Source: Rhizobium leguminosarum bv. viciae USDA 2370
Lineage (GTDB): Bacteria > Pseudomonadota > Alphaproteobacteria > Rhizobiales > Rhizobiaceae
Length of the DNA: 64,000 nucleotides
Direction of reading: 5' to 3'
Assembly (NCBI RefSeq): GCF_002008365.1
Contig: NZ_MRDL01000003.1
Location: 124,001 to 188,000 of the forward strand
Every line of letters begins with the position of its first letter. Within the stretch, counting starts at the first letter, position 1. The translations under genes and the position numbers were made by a program. The notes under the pieces are model-generated. The model did not search any database, was not told where the DNA came from, and saw nothing but the letters and a program-made list of their open reading frames with translations. Shown piece after piece: positions 32,907-41,781 of this stretch.

Positions 32907-34420
32907 GCCACGTTGTTCTTTCAGCGAAAGGTGTGGTCAAGCGCTTCGGCGGCGTTCAAGCGCTTCGTGGCGTGGATTTCGAACTAAAGGTTGGCGAAAT
33001 CCATGCGCTGCTTGGTGAAAATGGTGCCGGAAAGTCGACGTTGATGAACCTGTTGTCCGGTGTGAATACGCCGGACGAGGGAGAGATATTCATCGACGGC
33101 AAACCCGCGCGATTTCACAGCCCACGTGATGCACAAGCAGCGGGAATCGCAACGATCTTCCAGGAGCTGGACCTCGTTCCGAGCCTGACAGTGGCCGCCA
33201 ATCTCTTTCTCGGGCGCGAGCTTGTCCATCGGCATGGCATGCTCGATGGCAAGGCGATGCTGCAAGAGGCGCGCAAAAGACTGGAAGCGATCGACCGATC
33301 GATCGATCCCACCCAGTTCGTCAGTGAGCTTTCGATCGGCCAGCGCCAGGTCGTCGCCATCGTCAAGGCGCTTTCCTACGCATCGAGAGCCCTCATCATG
33401 GATGAGCCGACGGCTGCCTTGACCGTTGGCGAAGTGGATCGATTGTTCGACATCATGCGTGGCCTGGCGTCCTCGGGCGTTGGCATCGTCTATATCTCGC
33501 ATCGTCTTGAGGAAGTGCCGCAGATCGCTCACCGCGTAACGGTCATGCGCGACGGCAAGGTGGCTGGCGTCACCAAACCAGATGCTCCGCAGGCCGAACT
33601 GGTGCAGCTTCTCGTCGGACGTCCTTTGAACGAGCTTTATCCGCGCCGCGCCCATAGTGTTGGTGACGTGCTCCTGCGGATGCGGCAGGCTTCCTTCCGC
33701 CCACATCGCGCGTCTCCCGGGTGGCAAGCGCCCATCAAAGTCGATCTCGATGTTCGTAGCGGCGAAATCGTCGGGCTCGCTGGCGTTATGGGGGCGGGTC
33801 GAACCGAGCTCTTGAGCGCACTCTACGGAACAGGCGTGCCGGGCCAATGGCACGGGGACATTACGATTGGTGGCAGACCGACCAGGCTTAAATCGATCGC
33901 GGCTGCTCGCAGGGCAGGACTGGCATTCGTAACCGATGACCGGCGTGGAGCCGGTCTCATGTTGCGTATGTCTGTAGGTCTCAATCTGGTGATGTCGATC
34001 ATCCGCTGGATATCACCAAGAGGCTTTATGTCTGCGCGACGCCAAGAGGACGCGATCAAAAGTTCTTTCGGCCAATTCGACATCCGTCCCAAGAATCCCG
34101 GGATCGCGGTCGGGGCACTTTCGGGGGGGAATCAACAGAAGGTCGTCCTCGCAAAGGAAGTGCTGGGAAATCCGCGCTTGTTGCTTCTCGACGAGCCGAC
34201 GCGTGGCGTCGACGTCGGCGCAAAGGGGGAAATCTACGCCCGCCTGCGCAAACTTGCTTCAGAGGGATTGGGCATTCTTGTCGCTTCGAGCGAGATGCCC
34301 GAGCTGATCGGCCTGTGCGATCGAATAGTGGTTTTGCGCAACGGCAGCAGCGTTGCTGAGTTTTCTGGCGGCGTCGACGAACACGAAGTCCTGGCGGCCG
34401 CCAACGGGAGGGAGGCCTGA
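32903..34420 (+). CDS. Sugar ABC transporter ATPase, double-domain (RbsA type)
   Basis: A 505-residue protein with two ATPase domains. Domain one has GENGAGKST near residue 38, SELSIGQRQVVAIVKALSY and LIMDEPTAALT. Domain two starts near residue 265 with GVMGAGRTELLSALYG, a degenerate Walker A as usual in this class, and has LSGGNQQKVVLAKEVL and LLLDEPTRGVDVGAKGEIY. The start overlaps the regulator stop; the end overlaps the permease start (TGATG). It powers import of a monosaccharide. Confidence 0.94.
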   Translation: MSHVVLSAKGVVKRFGGVQALRGVDFELKVGEIHALLGENGAGKSTLMNLLSGVNTPDEGEIFIDGKPARFHSPRDAQAAGIATIFQELDLVPSLTVAANLFLGRELVHRHGMLDGKAMLQEARKRLEAIDRSIDPTQFVSELSIGQRQVVAIVKALSYASRALIMDEPTAALTVGEVDRLFDIMRGLASSGVGIVYISHRLEEVPQIAHRVTVMRDGKVAGVTKPDAPQAELVQLLVGRPLNELYPRRAHSVGDVLLRMRQASFRPHRASPGWQAPIKVDLDVRSGEIVGLAGVMGAGRTELLSALYGTGVPGQWHGDITIGGRPTRLKSIAAARRAGLAFVTDDRRGAGLMLRMSVGLNLVMSIIRWISPRGFMSARRQEDAIKSSFGQFDIRPKNPGIAVGALSGGNQQKVVLAKEVLGNPRLLLLDEPTRGVDVGAKGEIYARLRKLASEGLGILVASSEMPELIGLCDRIVVLRNGSSVAEFSGGVDEHEVLAAANGREA

Positions 34421-35463
34421 TGTCCGAACAGCAAATTACATCCAATCCAGCCATTCAGCCCGCCAAGCGGATGGATCCGCTTGCGGTGTTGGTCCGCTTC
34501 CAAAGCTTGATCGGCCTTATACTCGTTTTCGCCGGGGGCATCATTTTCTCACCGCGTCGGCACGGTGTCATCCTGTTCATTCAACCCGACAACATCGCCA
34601 ACATCGTCCGTGCGGTGTCTGAGACTGGCATCATCGCGATCGGAATGACGTTCGTGATCATCACGGCCGGAATTGATCTCTCGGTTGGGGCGACACTTGG
34701 TCTTGCGAGCGTGGTAACAGCAACATTGATGGTCTCAGGCGGTTTTGGGCTGATCACGACGGTGCTGGCAGTGCTGCTGATGGGCATTTGCTTCGGGTTG
34801 GTCCAGGGAGCGATCTCAAGCAAGTTTCGACTTGAAGCGTTTATCGTGACTCTCGCCGGTCTACAGGCAGCCCGCGGGCTTGCACTCGTTGTGTCGGACA
34901 ATCAATACATCAATATCTCTTATGGTGATGGTCCTGGGCTCGCTCCGCCCATCTTTGCCATTCTGGGCGGTCGGCTATTCGGCAACGTCGTTCCCGTGGC
35001 TACGATCGTCTTCTTGATCTTTGCCTGCATCGCCACGCTGGTGCTGAACACGACCAGATTCGGCCGTTACGTCTATGCCGTCGGCGGAAATGAGCGCGCC
35101 GCCCGCATCTCAGGTGTTCCGGTCTCAGCAATCAAGATCGCCGTTTACGCCATTACCGGCTTTGCATCCGCGCTTGCTGGCATCGTCCATGCCGGGCAAT
35201 TCAATTTTGGGAGTGCCAATGATGGGACCGGATATGAATTGACGGCCATCGCGGCTGTCGTCATCGGAGGAACCAGCCTGTTTGGCGGGTCAGGTTCAAT
35301 GGTCGGAACAATCGCCGGTACGATCATGCTCGGCGCTTTGGCCAATATATTGCAGCTGAACAACATCACGCCAGCGATGCAGTTGCTTGCCACAGCGGCA
35401 ATTATCGTTCTGGCGGCAGTCCTTCAATCCCTCGTTCGTCGCCGCGAAGGATTGGGCAGGTAG
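34420..35463 (+). CDS. Sugar ABC transporter permease (RbsC type)
   Basis: A 347-residue membrane protein with IIAIGMTFVIITAGIDLSVG near residue 70, GGNERAARISGVPVSAIKIA (ATPase-contact loop) near residue 223 and VVIGGTSLFGGSGSMVGTIA near residue 280, all hallmarks of ribose-class permeases. It overlaps the ATPase gene by one base and is followed after 53 bp by the binding protein gene. Confidence 0.93.
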   Translation: MSEQQITSNPAIQPAKRMDPLAVLVRFQSLIGLILVFAGGIIFSPRRHGVILFIQPDNIANIVRAVSETGIIAIGMTFVIITAGIDLSVGATLGLASVVTATLMVSGGFGLITTVLAVLLMGICFGLVQGAISSKFRLEAFIVTLAGLQAARGLALVVSDNQYINISYGDGPGLAPPIFAILGGRLFGNVVPVATIVFLIFACIATLVLNTTRFGRYVYAVGGNERAARISGVPVSAIKIAVYAITGFASALAGIVHAGQFNFGSANDGTGYELTAIAAVVIGGTSLFGGSGSMVGTIAGTIMLGALANILQLNNITPAMQLLATAAIIVLAAVLQSLVRRREGLGR

Positions 35464-35516
35464 TGTGGCGGCATCACCCGGAGGGTGGATCCGGGATCAA
35501 TGTGGAGGAGAAAGTA

Positions 35517-36506
35517 ATGACACAGAATGCACTTCGACTGTCGCATGCCGGACGCATGGCGCTCCTGGCCGGGTCATGCCTTGCTATTGCCGGCGTGGCT
35601 CACGCTGCCGATCCGCTGGTGAAGGCTTGTGCCAAGGATGGCGAGTTCGTCATCGGCTTCTCGCAGGCCAACAATGCGGAGCCCTATCGCCAGCACGTCA
35701 ACGATGAACTAGAGGCAGCCGCCAAGGCAGTCCCGCAGTTCACGCTGCAGATCGCTGACGGCGCGGGCAACGTCAACACCCAGACATCGCAGGTCGACAA
35801 TTTCATCACCCAAAAGGTTGACCTTCTGTTGATCTCGCCTTTCGAGGCGGCTCCGCTTACGCCCGCCGTCAAGCGGGCAATGGACGCGGGTATCCCGGTC
35901 ATCGAACTTGACCGCAAGACAAACGGTGAGGCTGGCAAGGACTACACAGCTTTCATCGGAGGAGATAACTACAAAATCGCGTTGGCCGCCGGCGAATATA
36001 CGAGCAAGACGCTTCTGCCGGATGGCGGCGAGGCGGCCGTGCTGCAGGGGCTGCCGAGCTCGACACCAGCCGTCGAACGGCTCAACGGCTTCAAAGATGG
36101 CGTGAAGGCAAACCCCAAGATCCAGATCGTGGCGGAACAAGCGGCTGACTGGTTGCCGGATAAAGCGCAGACCGCCTTCGCGGCAATGCTGCAGGCTCAT
36201 CCCGATATCAAGATGGTCTATGCCAGCAACGACATGATGGCGGCGGGTGCGCTACTTGCTGCGAAAGGTGCCGGTAAGAGCGTGAAGATCATCGGCACCG
36301 ACGGCTTGCCGGGTCCAGCAGGCGGGATCGAGGCAGTCGCAAAGGGCGACTGGTCAGCGACCTTCACTTATCCGACAGGAGGCAAAGAGGCGGTCGACAT
36401 GGCTAAGTCGATATTGCTGGACTGCGCATCGTCGGTGCCGGCGACAGTAACGGTCGATACCACCGCCATTACGCCCGAAAACGCGAAGCAGATGATGGGT
36501 AAGTAA
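35517..36506 (+). CDS. Periplasmic sugar-binding protein (RbsB type)
   Basis: A 329-residue secreted protein. The signal peptide ends near residue 31 (CLAIAGVAHAADP). The mature part has FVIGFSQANNAEPYRQHVND, LLISPFEAAPLTPAVKRAM, VIELDRKTNG and MVYASNDMMAAGALLAAKGA, the pattern of Peripla_BP_4 proteins. GGAGGAG lies six bases before the ATG at 35517. It is the last gene of the operon and a long hairpin follows the stop. The FSQANNAEPYR start resembles galactofuranose- or arabinose-type binders, so the ligand may not be ribose. Confidence 0.92.
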   Translation: MTQNALRLSHAGRMALLAGSCLAIAGVAHAADPLVKACAKDGEFVIGFSQANNAEPYRQHVNDELEAAAKAVPQFTLQIADGAGNVNTQTSQVDNFITQKVDLLLISPFEAAPLTPAVKRAMDAGIPVIELDRKTNGEAGKDYTAFIGGDNYKIALAAGEYTSKTLLPDGGEAAVLQGLPSSTPAVERLNGFKDGVKANPKIQIVAEQAADWLPDKAQTAFAAMLQAHPDIKMVYASNDMMAAGALLAAKGAGKSVKIIGTDGLPGPAGGIEAVAKGDWSATFTYPTGGKEAVDMAKSILLDCASSVPATVTVDTTAITPENAKQMMGK

Positions 36507-36516
36507 AGCTCCAGAC

Positions 36517-36552
36517 TCAACCCGGCCGGACGCGTCCGTTCAGCCGGGTTGA
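36517..36552 (+). terminator. Stem-loop after the ribose-type operon
   Basis: TCAACCCGGC (36517-36526) and GCCGGGTTGA (36543-36552) pair perfectly over 10 bp; inside, CGGACGCGTCCG (36527-36538) is itself a palindrome. No T-run follows, so it may work as an RNA-stabilising end or a weak terminator. Confidence 0.6.
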
Positions 36553-36990
36553 ACCATATCCACCGGTTGGCGCGTCTGACCGAGTCGTCGCGTCATTCGA
36601 CCAGTTGGTCGAAAATTTCAGCAGCAGCCGGCCTAAGTCTTCTTACTGTCCCGCGGGGCTGGTGAGGCGCCAGCCGTGACAGAATGTCAGGTCCGAGTTG
36701 GGCCAAGATCGCGAAACTGAAAAGCCAAACCTGAAAACGTCACCGAACATTGATGACCCAAAGCGATGGAATCGCCGCTAGCCTGATCGTCATGTGGCAG
36801 AAGGCGTCTGGACTGGTCATCACCGACGATGTTACCGACCAAGTATTGGTTGGCGAAGTCAAAAGAGGTAAGTCTAGCAATTCGTCGACTCGCGTCTGCG
36901 CGTCTCGGTCTCCTGCCATGTCGGCAGCTTCGCGGACTGATCGGATCATTGGCCATTCGCGGCTAGAACACTCCATGAAAGGACTTTGCA
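36553..36990. other. Gene-free upstream region of otsA
   Basis: About 440 bp between the operon hairpin and otsA. Overlapping open frames occur on both strands near 36690-37050, but none has a convincing start or family pattern. The otsA promoter should lie in the right part; no clear element was identified. Confidence 0.4.
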
Positions 36991-38382
36991 ATGGCACGGC
37001 TTGTTGTCGTTTCCAATCGAGTGCCGATTCCCGATAAAGACGGCGTGGCACCGGCAGGCGGTCTTGCCGTCGCCTTGCAGGCCGCTCTCCAGGAACGAGG
37101 GGGTATCTGGATGGGGTGGTCGGGCAAGTCGAGCGGGAGCCGAGAACCGGAGAGGCTCTCGCGGCGGCAGCAGGGTAACATCACCTATGCCGTGACCGAC
37201 CTGACCGATACCGACGTCGAGGAATATTATCACGGCTTTGCCAACCGCGTTCTCTGGCCGGTTTGCCACTATCGGCTCGATCTTGCGGAGTATGGCCGCA
37301 AGGAAATGGCCGGCTATTTCCGCGTCAACCGCTTCTTCGCACAGAGGCTGGCGCCGCTGATCGAGCCGGACGACGTCATCTGGGTGCATGATTATCATCT
37401 CATTCCGCTGGCGGCGGAACTGCGCCGGATAGGGCTGAAAAACCAAATCGGTTTCTTCCTGCATATCCCCTGGCCGTCAGCCGACGTGCTCGTCACGATG
37501 CCGGTGCATGAGGAAATCATGCGTGGATTGTCGCATTACGACCTTCTCGGCTTCCAGACCGACCATGATCTTCAGAATTTCGCCGGTTATCTCACGCGGG
37601 AGGGCATCGGTAACGACCTCGGCGACGGCTTATTTGATTCACACGGACGGACGTTCAAGGCAGCTGCCTACCCAATTGGGATCGAGACCGCGGCTTTCGC
37701 TGAACTCGCAGGCAAGGCTTCGGCAAACATCATGGTCCGCAAGGCCCGGCAGAGCGTCGAGGGACGCGACTTGATCATCGGCGTCGACAGGCTCGACTAT
37801 TCGAAGGGCATTACCCAGCGTCTGGACGCTTTCGAACGTTTCATCACCAGCAATCCAGCCTATCAAAACAAGGTGACATACTTGCAGATCACCCCCAAAT
37901 CGCGATCCGAAGTGCCTGAATATGAACAGATGCAGCGAATGGTGGCTGAACAGGCGGGCCGGGTAAATGGCGCGATAGGAACCGTGGATTGGGTGCCGAT
38001 CCGCTACATTAATCGGTCCAGCAGCAGAAATGTGCTCGCTGGCCTCTACCGTCTTGCGACAATCGGATTCGTAACGCCGTTGCGCGATGGGATGAACCTG
38101 GTCGCGAAGGAATATGTCGCGGCGCAAGACCCCGATCGCCCGGGCGTCCTCGTTCTTTCCCGCTTTGCCGGCGCAGCCCGCGAGTTGAAAGGTGCGCTGC
38201 TGGTTAATCCCTATGATGTCGAAGGCACCGCCAATGCCCTTGCCAAGGCACTCACGATGTCGATCGAAGAACGCCGCGAACGCTGGCGGGGAATGATGGA
38301 TCATCTGCTCGAACACGACGTCTCTCGCTGGTGCAATGACTTTCTGAGAGATTTGATCGTGAAGACGCCTGCCGCCAATTAG
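36991..38382 (+). CDS. otsA: Trehalose-6-phosphate synthase
   Basis: A 463-residue GT20 enzyme that joins UDP-glucose and glucose-6-phosphate to trehalose-6-phosphate in the cytosol. It begins MARLVVVSNRVPIPDKDGVA and has the family signatures VIWVHDYHLIPLAAELRRIG, IGFFLHIPWPSADVLVTMP, FQTDHDLQNFAGYL and GVDRLDYSKGITQRLDAFER near residue 262, plus LRDGMNLVAKEYVAAQDPDR and GVLVLSRFAGAARELKGALL for the donor site. Length is normal. AAAGGAC precedes the start. No otsB phosphatase is nearby, so it must be elsewhere. Trehalose made here would aid osmotic and desiccation tolerance. Confidence 0.95.
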   Translation: MARLVVVSNRVPIPDKDGVAPAGGLAVALQAALQERGGIWMGWSGKSSGSREPERLSRRQQGNITYAVTDLTDTDVEEYYHGFANRVLWPVCHYRLDLAEYGRKEMAGYFRVNRFFAQRLAPLIEPDDVIWVHDYHLIPLAAELRRIGLKNQIGFFLHIPWPSADVLVTMPVHEEIMRGLSHYDLLGFQTDHDLQNFAGYLTREGIGNDLGDGLFDSHGRTFKAAAYPIGIETAAFAELAGKASANIMVRKARQSVEGRDLIIGVDRLDYSKGITQRLDAFERFITSNPAYQNKVTYLQITPKSRSEVPEYEQMQRMVAEQAGRVNGAIGTVDWVPIRYINRSSSRNVLAGLYRLATIGFVTPLRDGMNLVAKEYVAAQDPDRPGVLVLSRFAGAARELKGALLVNPYDVEGTANALAKALTMSIEERRERWRGMMDHLLEHDVSRWCNDFLRDLIVKTPAAN

Positions 38383-38587
38383 GTTTTCCACGCAAACCGG
38401 ACGATCGAACCGCGCCGGATCGCCGGCGCCAAAACTCACGACTGAGAGGGTTGCGTTTTGATTTGCGGCCCCTCCCAATGCACCGCGTCTCAGCTTCACA
38501 CGGAGCCCGGTGTCCCGGCTGAGTGTCATGCGAGAAGGCGGCCAGACCTTCTCGCTCGAGCCAGTGCTCAGATCCTGAAGATGGGCA

Positions 38588-39541
38588 TCACGCCTTGCCC
38601 TTGCGGACGACGTCCGCAATCGTCACCTCTTTGGGAATGAGTTTGAGTTTGAAAAAGGTGTCGGCGATGCTCTGCTGCTGCGCGACGACCGTGTCATCCA
38701 GACTCTTGATCCCGTAGGACTGACGTTCGAGCGCCTTGACGAGGACAGGTTCGGGGACGCCGACCGACGGTGATAGCTCCGCAGCCGCAGCCGCGGTGTC
38801 GGACTTGGTCCATTCGTCGATCTCGGAAATGGCGTCGATCAAGACATCGATCGCCTGGGCATGGCCGTCAACCAGCGAAGTCGTGCCGAGATAGAACTGG
38901 TGGTTGGGAACGATGCCCTCGCCGTTTCTGAGCTCTCGCGCTTCGATCGCCACTTCCGCAGCTGCCTGGAAGGGATCCCAGATGACCCATGCATCCACCG
39001 CGCCCTTTTCGAAAGCCGCGCGGCCATCGGCTGGGGCGAGAAAGGATGGCTCCACGTCCTCGTAGGTCAAACCGGCTTCTTCGAGCGCCTTAACGAGCAG
39101 GTAGTGCACGTTCGAGCCTTTGTTAAAGGCGACCTTCTTGCCCTTCAGGTCGGCAACGGACTTGATGGGACTATCCTTCGGGACAAGTATGGCTTCACCG
39201 CGCGGGGCGGGCGGCTCGTGTGCGATATAGACAAGCGGAGCGTTCGCCGCCTGGGCGAAGATCGGCGGCGTTTCCCCGGTCGATCCGAAATCGACAGCAC
39301 CAGCGTTCAGGGCTTCGAGGAGCTGGGGACCACCCGGAAATTCAGTCCATTCAACGGTGTAGTCGATGGATTTGAGTTTCTTCTCCAGCAACCCTTTGCC
39401 CTTGAGAAGCACCAGAGTTCCATATTTCTGGTAACCGATGCGCACGACCTTGTCAGCCGCGCCAGCCAGTCGAACCTGCATCAAAGGTGTCGCGATGGCA
39501 CCTGCCACCACCGCAGTGAAAGCGCGTCTTGTGATCTTCAT
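38588..39541 (-). CDS. Aliphatic sulfonate ABC transporter substrate-binding protein (SsuA type)
   Basis: A 317-residue secreted protein. The N-terminus KITRRAFTAVVAGAIATPLM is a signal peptide with twin arginines. The mature part has KVVRIGYQKYGTLVLLKGKG, EWTEFPGGPQLLEALNAGAV and DFGSTGETPPIFAQAANAPL, typical of SsuA/TauA-type NMT1 proteins, then VAFNKGSNVHYLLVKALEEA. It would bring alkanesulfonates to an importer as a sulfur source. The start at 39541 gives five bases after GGAGGG. No permease or ATPase lies beside it, so it is an orphan that must use a transporter encoded elsewhere. Confidence 0.88.
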   Translation of the reverse strand: MKITRRAFTAVVAGAIATPLMQVRLAGAADKVVRIGYQKYGTLVLLKGKGLLEKKLKSIDYTVEWTEFPGGPQLLEALNAGAVDFGSTGETPPIFAQAANAPLVYIAHEPPAPRGEAILVPKDSPIKSVADLKGKKVAFNKGSNVHYLLVKALEEAGLTYEDVEPSFLAPADGRAAFEKGAVDAWVIWDPFQAAAEVAIEARELRNGEGIVPNHQFYLGTTSLVDGHAQAIDVLIDAISEIDEWTKSDTAAAAAELSPSVGVPEPVLVKALERQSYGIKSLDDTVVAQQQSIADTFFKLKLIPKEVTIADVVRKGKA

Positions 39542-39871
39542 CATACCCTCCGGAATAGACGACGTTAAAATAAAGTATGTCTACATTTTTCCTAGAGTAT
39601 ACGTGCTCCCGCGTCCCCTTCTTCCGGATTCGCTTTTTTGTTCTGACGCAGTAGCGAGCAAAAAGAACCGCGCATATTGCTGGCCCGATTTCGAGCGACG
39701 ATCGGAGCGTCGAGGCGTTGCTAAAACAGCGGGTGGCTGCCGTCTTTACCGATGACGGTTTCCTTGACGAGGAATATGGCCATGAGGAAGGACAACCCGG
39801 CTGTATCTGGGTCGTCGATGTGAAGTCGAATGTGTAGTGGCGCCAACCTACACCAAATTCTTGCATTGTGT
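39542..39871. other. Intergenic stretch between SsuA-like and LysR genes
   Basis: About 330 bp. The left part is A+T-rich (39562-39600) and should carry the promoter of the SsuA-like gene. A short plus-strand frame ending at 39837 (VAAVFTDDGFLDEEYG) could be the tail of a lost gene, but I cannot assign it. Confidence 0.4.
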
Positions 39872-40822
39872 TTATGAGCCCCAGACCACTGACTGCTCAT
39901 GCCGCTTGATCAGGTGCTTGAGGTTATCGAAGCCCGTGCGGATGTGGCGGGCGAAATGATCTACGGCGGGCGTGCGAGGTGCGTCCGAACGCTTCAACAG
40001 ACCGAGCGCGCGTTCCGGATGGGGGATGGGGACGGGCAGGGCTGTGATGGATTTTTCGTTACGCAATGCGAAGACGACGCTGTGCGGCATGATGGTCAGT
40101 GCATCAGCCGCCTTCATGTAGTGGACGACGCTCATGAGGGAGCCGCCCGAATAGCGAATCTTGACTTCGGTTGCGCCGAAAGACAGGAGCATGCTGCGCA
40201 GATCGGTAAGCAGCGGGCTGCCTGGCGGTGGTGCCACCCAGGGAAAATCGAGCAGGTGTGCCGGTTGAGGCCGCCGCTTCAACAGCAATGGATGGGTGAC
40301 CCGGCAGGCGATGACGTTGCGGCCGGGCAGGATTTGCTGGAATTCAAGGCCGGAGCCTTCGTCGAGAATATCGATTGGACAGATGGCAAGGTCGATCTGG
40401 TCGGCATTGAGCGCGGCCCGGAGGTCTGGGAAATAACCATAGGTCTGGTCGATGCGCACGTCTGGATGCAGGTTCTGGAACTCGGCGACCATCCCGGCGA
40501 TCAAAGCGTCCATGAAAAAAGGCGTGCCGCCGACACGCACCACGCCGCTCCTGCCGACCCGAAAGCTTTCGACGACATCGGAGGCCTTGCGTGATGCCGA
40601 CAACATGGTCTGACCGTGATCGGCCAGCGCTCGTCCCAATGGTGTTGGCTGCAGCGGCCGTCGCCCCTTGACGAACAGCGGTTCGCCGATGCGGGCTTCG
40701 AGCATCGAGAGCGTGCGCGAGACGGCCGGCTGCGATAGGCCGAGCAGGGCTGCTCCCTCGGTGACCCCGCCGGTTTTAACGACTGCGGCAAGCTGGACAA
40801 GGTGGCGTTCGTCTATCTTCAT
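39872..40822 (-). CDS. LysR-family regulator of the aromatic operon
   Basis: A 316-residue LysR regulator. The helix-turn-helix is in residues 1-60: HLVQLAAVVKTGGVTEGAAL then LGLSQPAVSRTLSMLEARIG. The effector domain starts near residue 90 (RSGVVRVGGTPFFMDALIAG) and continues with DLAICPIDILDEGSGLEFQQ. It is divergent from the dioxygenase operon across a 95-bp gap holding a T-N11-A palindrome, the typical LysR site, so it probably activates the operon on binding an aromatic intermediate and represses its own gene. Confidence 0.9.
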   Translation of the reverse strand: MKIDERHLVQLAAVVKTGGVTEGAALLGLSQPAVSRTLSMLEARIGEPLFVKGRRPLQPTPLGRALADHGQTMLSASRKASDVVESFRVGRSGVVRVGGTPFFMDALIAGMVAEFQNLHPDVRIDQTYGYFPDLRAALNADQIDLAICPIDILDEGSGLEFQQILPGRNVIACRVTHPLLLKRRPQPAHLLDFPWVAPPPGSPLLTDLRSMLLSFGATEVKIRYSGGSLMSVVHYMKAADALTIMPHSVVFALRNEKSITALPVPIPHPERALGLLKRSDAPRTPAVDHFARHIRTGFDNLKHLIKRHEQSVVWGS

Positions 40823-40823
40823 A

Positions 40824-40844
40824 ACGATATGATATATTAATCGT
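40824..40844. promoter_or_regulatory. LysR binding site (T-N11-A palindrome)
   Basis: ACGAT and ATCGT are inverted repeats separated by 11 bp, giving the T-N11-A layout of LysR regulators. The site lies immediately upstream of the LysR start and about 75 bp from the first catabolic gene. Confidence 0.6.
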
Positions 40845-40917
40845 GAATAAAATCATTATCGGTTCGGCGCGTTTGCACTAAATTGATCTCCACCAGCCAT
40901 TGCTTTGGAGGAGACGC

Positions 40918-41781
40918 ATGACGCCGGGTCCGATGGCGCTGAATTTCAGCGAGGCCAACTCGCATGACATGTTCGCGCAACGACTTCCGCCATCAAAGGA
41001 CAACAGCCTGCCGCAGGTTCTCGCGGCGGCGGTGACGCATCTTCATGCCCTCATCCGGGAATTGCGGCCGACCCAGGCGGACTGGCGCCAGGTGATCGAA
41101 TTTCTGACCGATGTCGGCCACGCCAGCGACGAGCGGCGCCAGGAGTGGGTGCTGCTGTCAGATCTGCTCGGCGCTTCGGCACTGGTCGAGGAGATCAACT
41201 CGCGCCGTCCGAAGACGGCCACCCCCAACACCGTGCGCGGACCTTTCTTCCGCGCCGACGTTCCGCAACTGCCGCTCGGCGCCAATATTTCGCTCGACGG
41301 AATCGGCGAGACACTGGAGGTTTCCGGCCGCGTGCAGGATCTCGATGGCGATCCTATCGCGAATACCGAAATCATCACCTGGCAGGCCAATGATCAAGGG
41401 CTCTACGAAAACCAGCAGCCGGACCTGCAACCGGAATTCAATCTGCGCGGCAACTTCCGCACGGATGCGGACGGACGTTTCCACTATCGGACCATAAAGC
41501 CATGTGGGTATGGCGTGCCCGACGATGGTCCGGTGGGAAAGCTTCTGCGGGAGGCGGGTTATCCGCTGCGCCGCCCGGCACATCTTCATTTCATCATCAA
41601 GGCGCCGGGCTTCGAGACGATCACCACGCATATCTATGACGGCAGCGATCCGCATCTGGCCGAAGACGCGATCTTCGCCGTCAAGCCGGAGCTGGTGCGA
41701 ACCTTCGAGCAGCAGGGCGAGGAATGGTTGTTGAAACTGATTTTCATCATGGTCCGCGCCAGGCAGAGAGGCGACACATGA
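40918..41781 (+). CDS. Intradiol ring-cleavage dioxygenase (hydroxyquinol 1,2-dioxygenase-like), copy 1
   Basis: A 287-residue non-haem Fe(III) dioxygenase. The N-terminal helical linker domain (LRPTQADWRQVIEFLTDVGH, then RRQEWVLLSDLLGASALVEE) is that of hydroxyquinol/catechol 1,2-dioxygenases. Metal ligands are visible as Tyr in QGLYENQQ, Tyr in GYGVPDDGPVGKLL, and two His in RPAHLHFIIKAPGFETITTH. It would open hydroxyquinol to maleylacetate. The start at 40918 has GGAGGAG upstream. The stop overlaps the maleylacetate reductase start, which supports hydroxyquinol as substrate. Confidence 0.9.
   Translation: MTPGPMALNFSEANSHDMFAQRLPPSKDNSLPQVLAAAVTHLHALIRELRPTQADWRQVIEFLTDVGHASDERRQEWVLLSDLLGASALVEEINSRRPKTATPNTVRGPFFRADVPQLPLGANISLDGIGETLEVSGRVQDLDGDPIANTEIITWQANDQGLYENQQPDLQPEFNLRGNFRTDADGRFHYRTIKPCGYGVPDDGPVGKLLREAGYPLRRPAHLHFIIKAPGFETITTHIYDGSDPHLAEDAIFAVKPELVRTFEQQGEEWLLKLIFIMVRARQRGDT

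Noticed and set aside
36687..37051. Minus-strand frames overlapping the otsA start
   Set aside because: They overlap a certain gene and show no recognisable domain.
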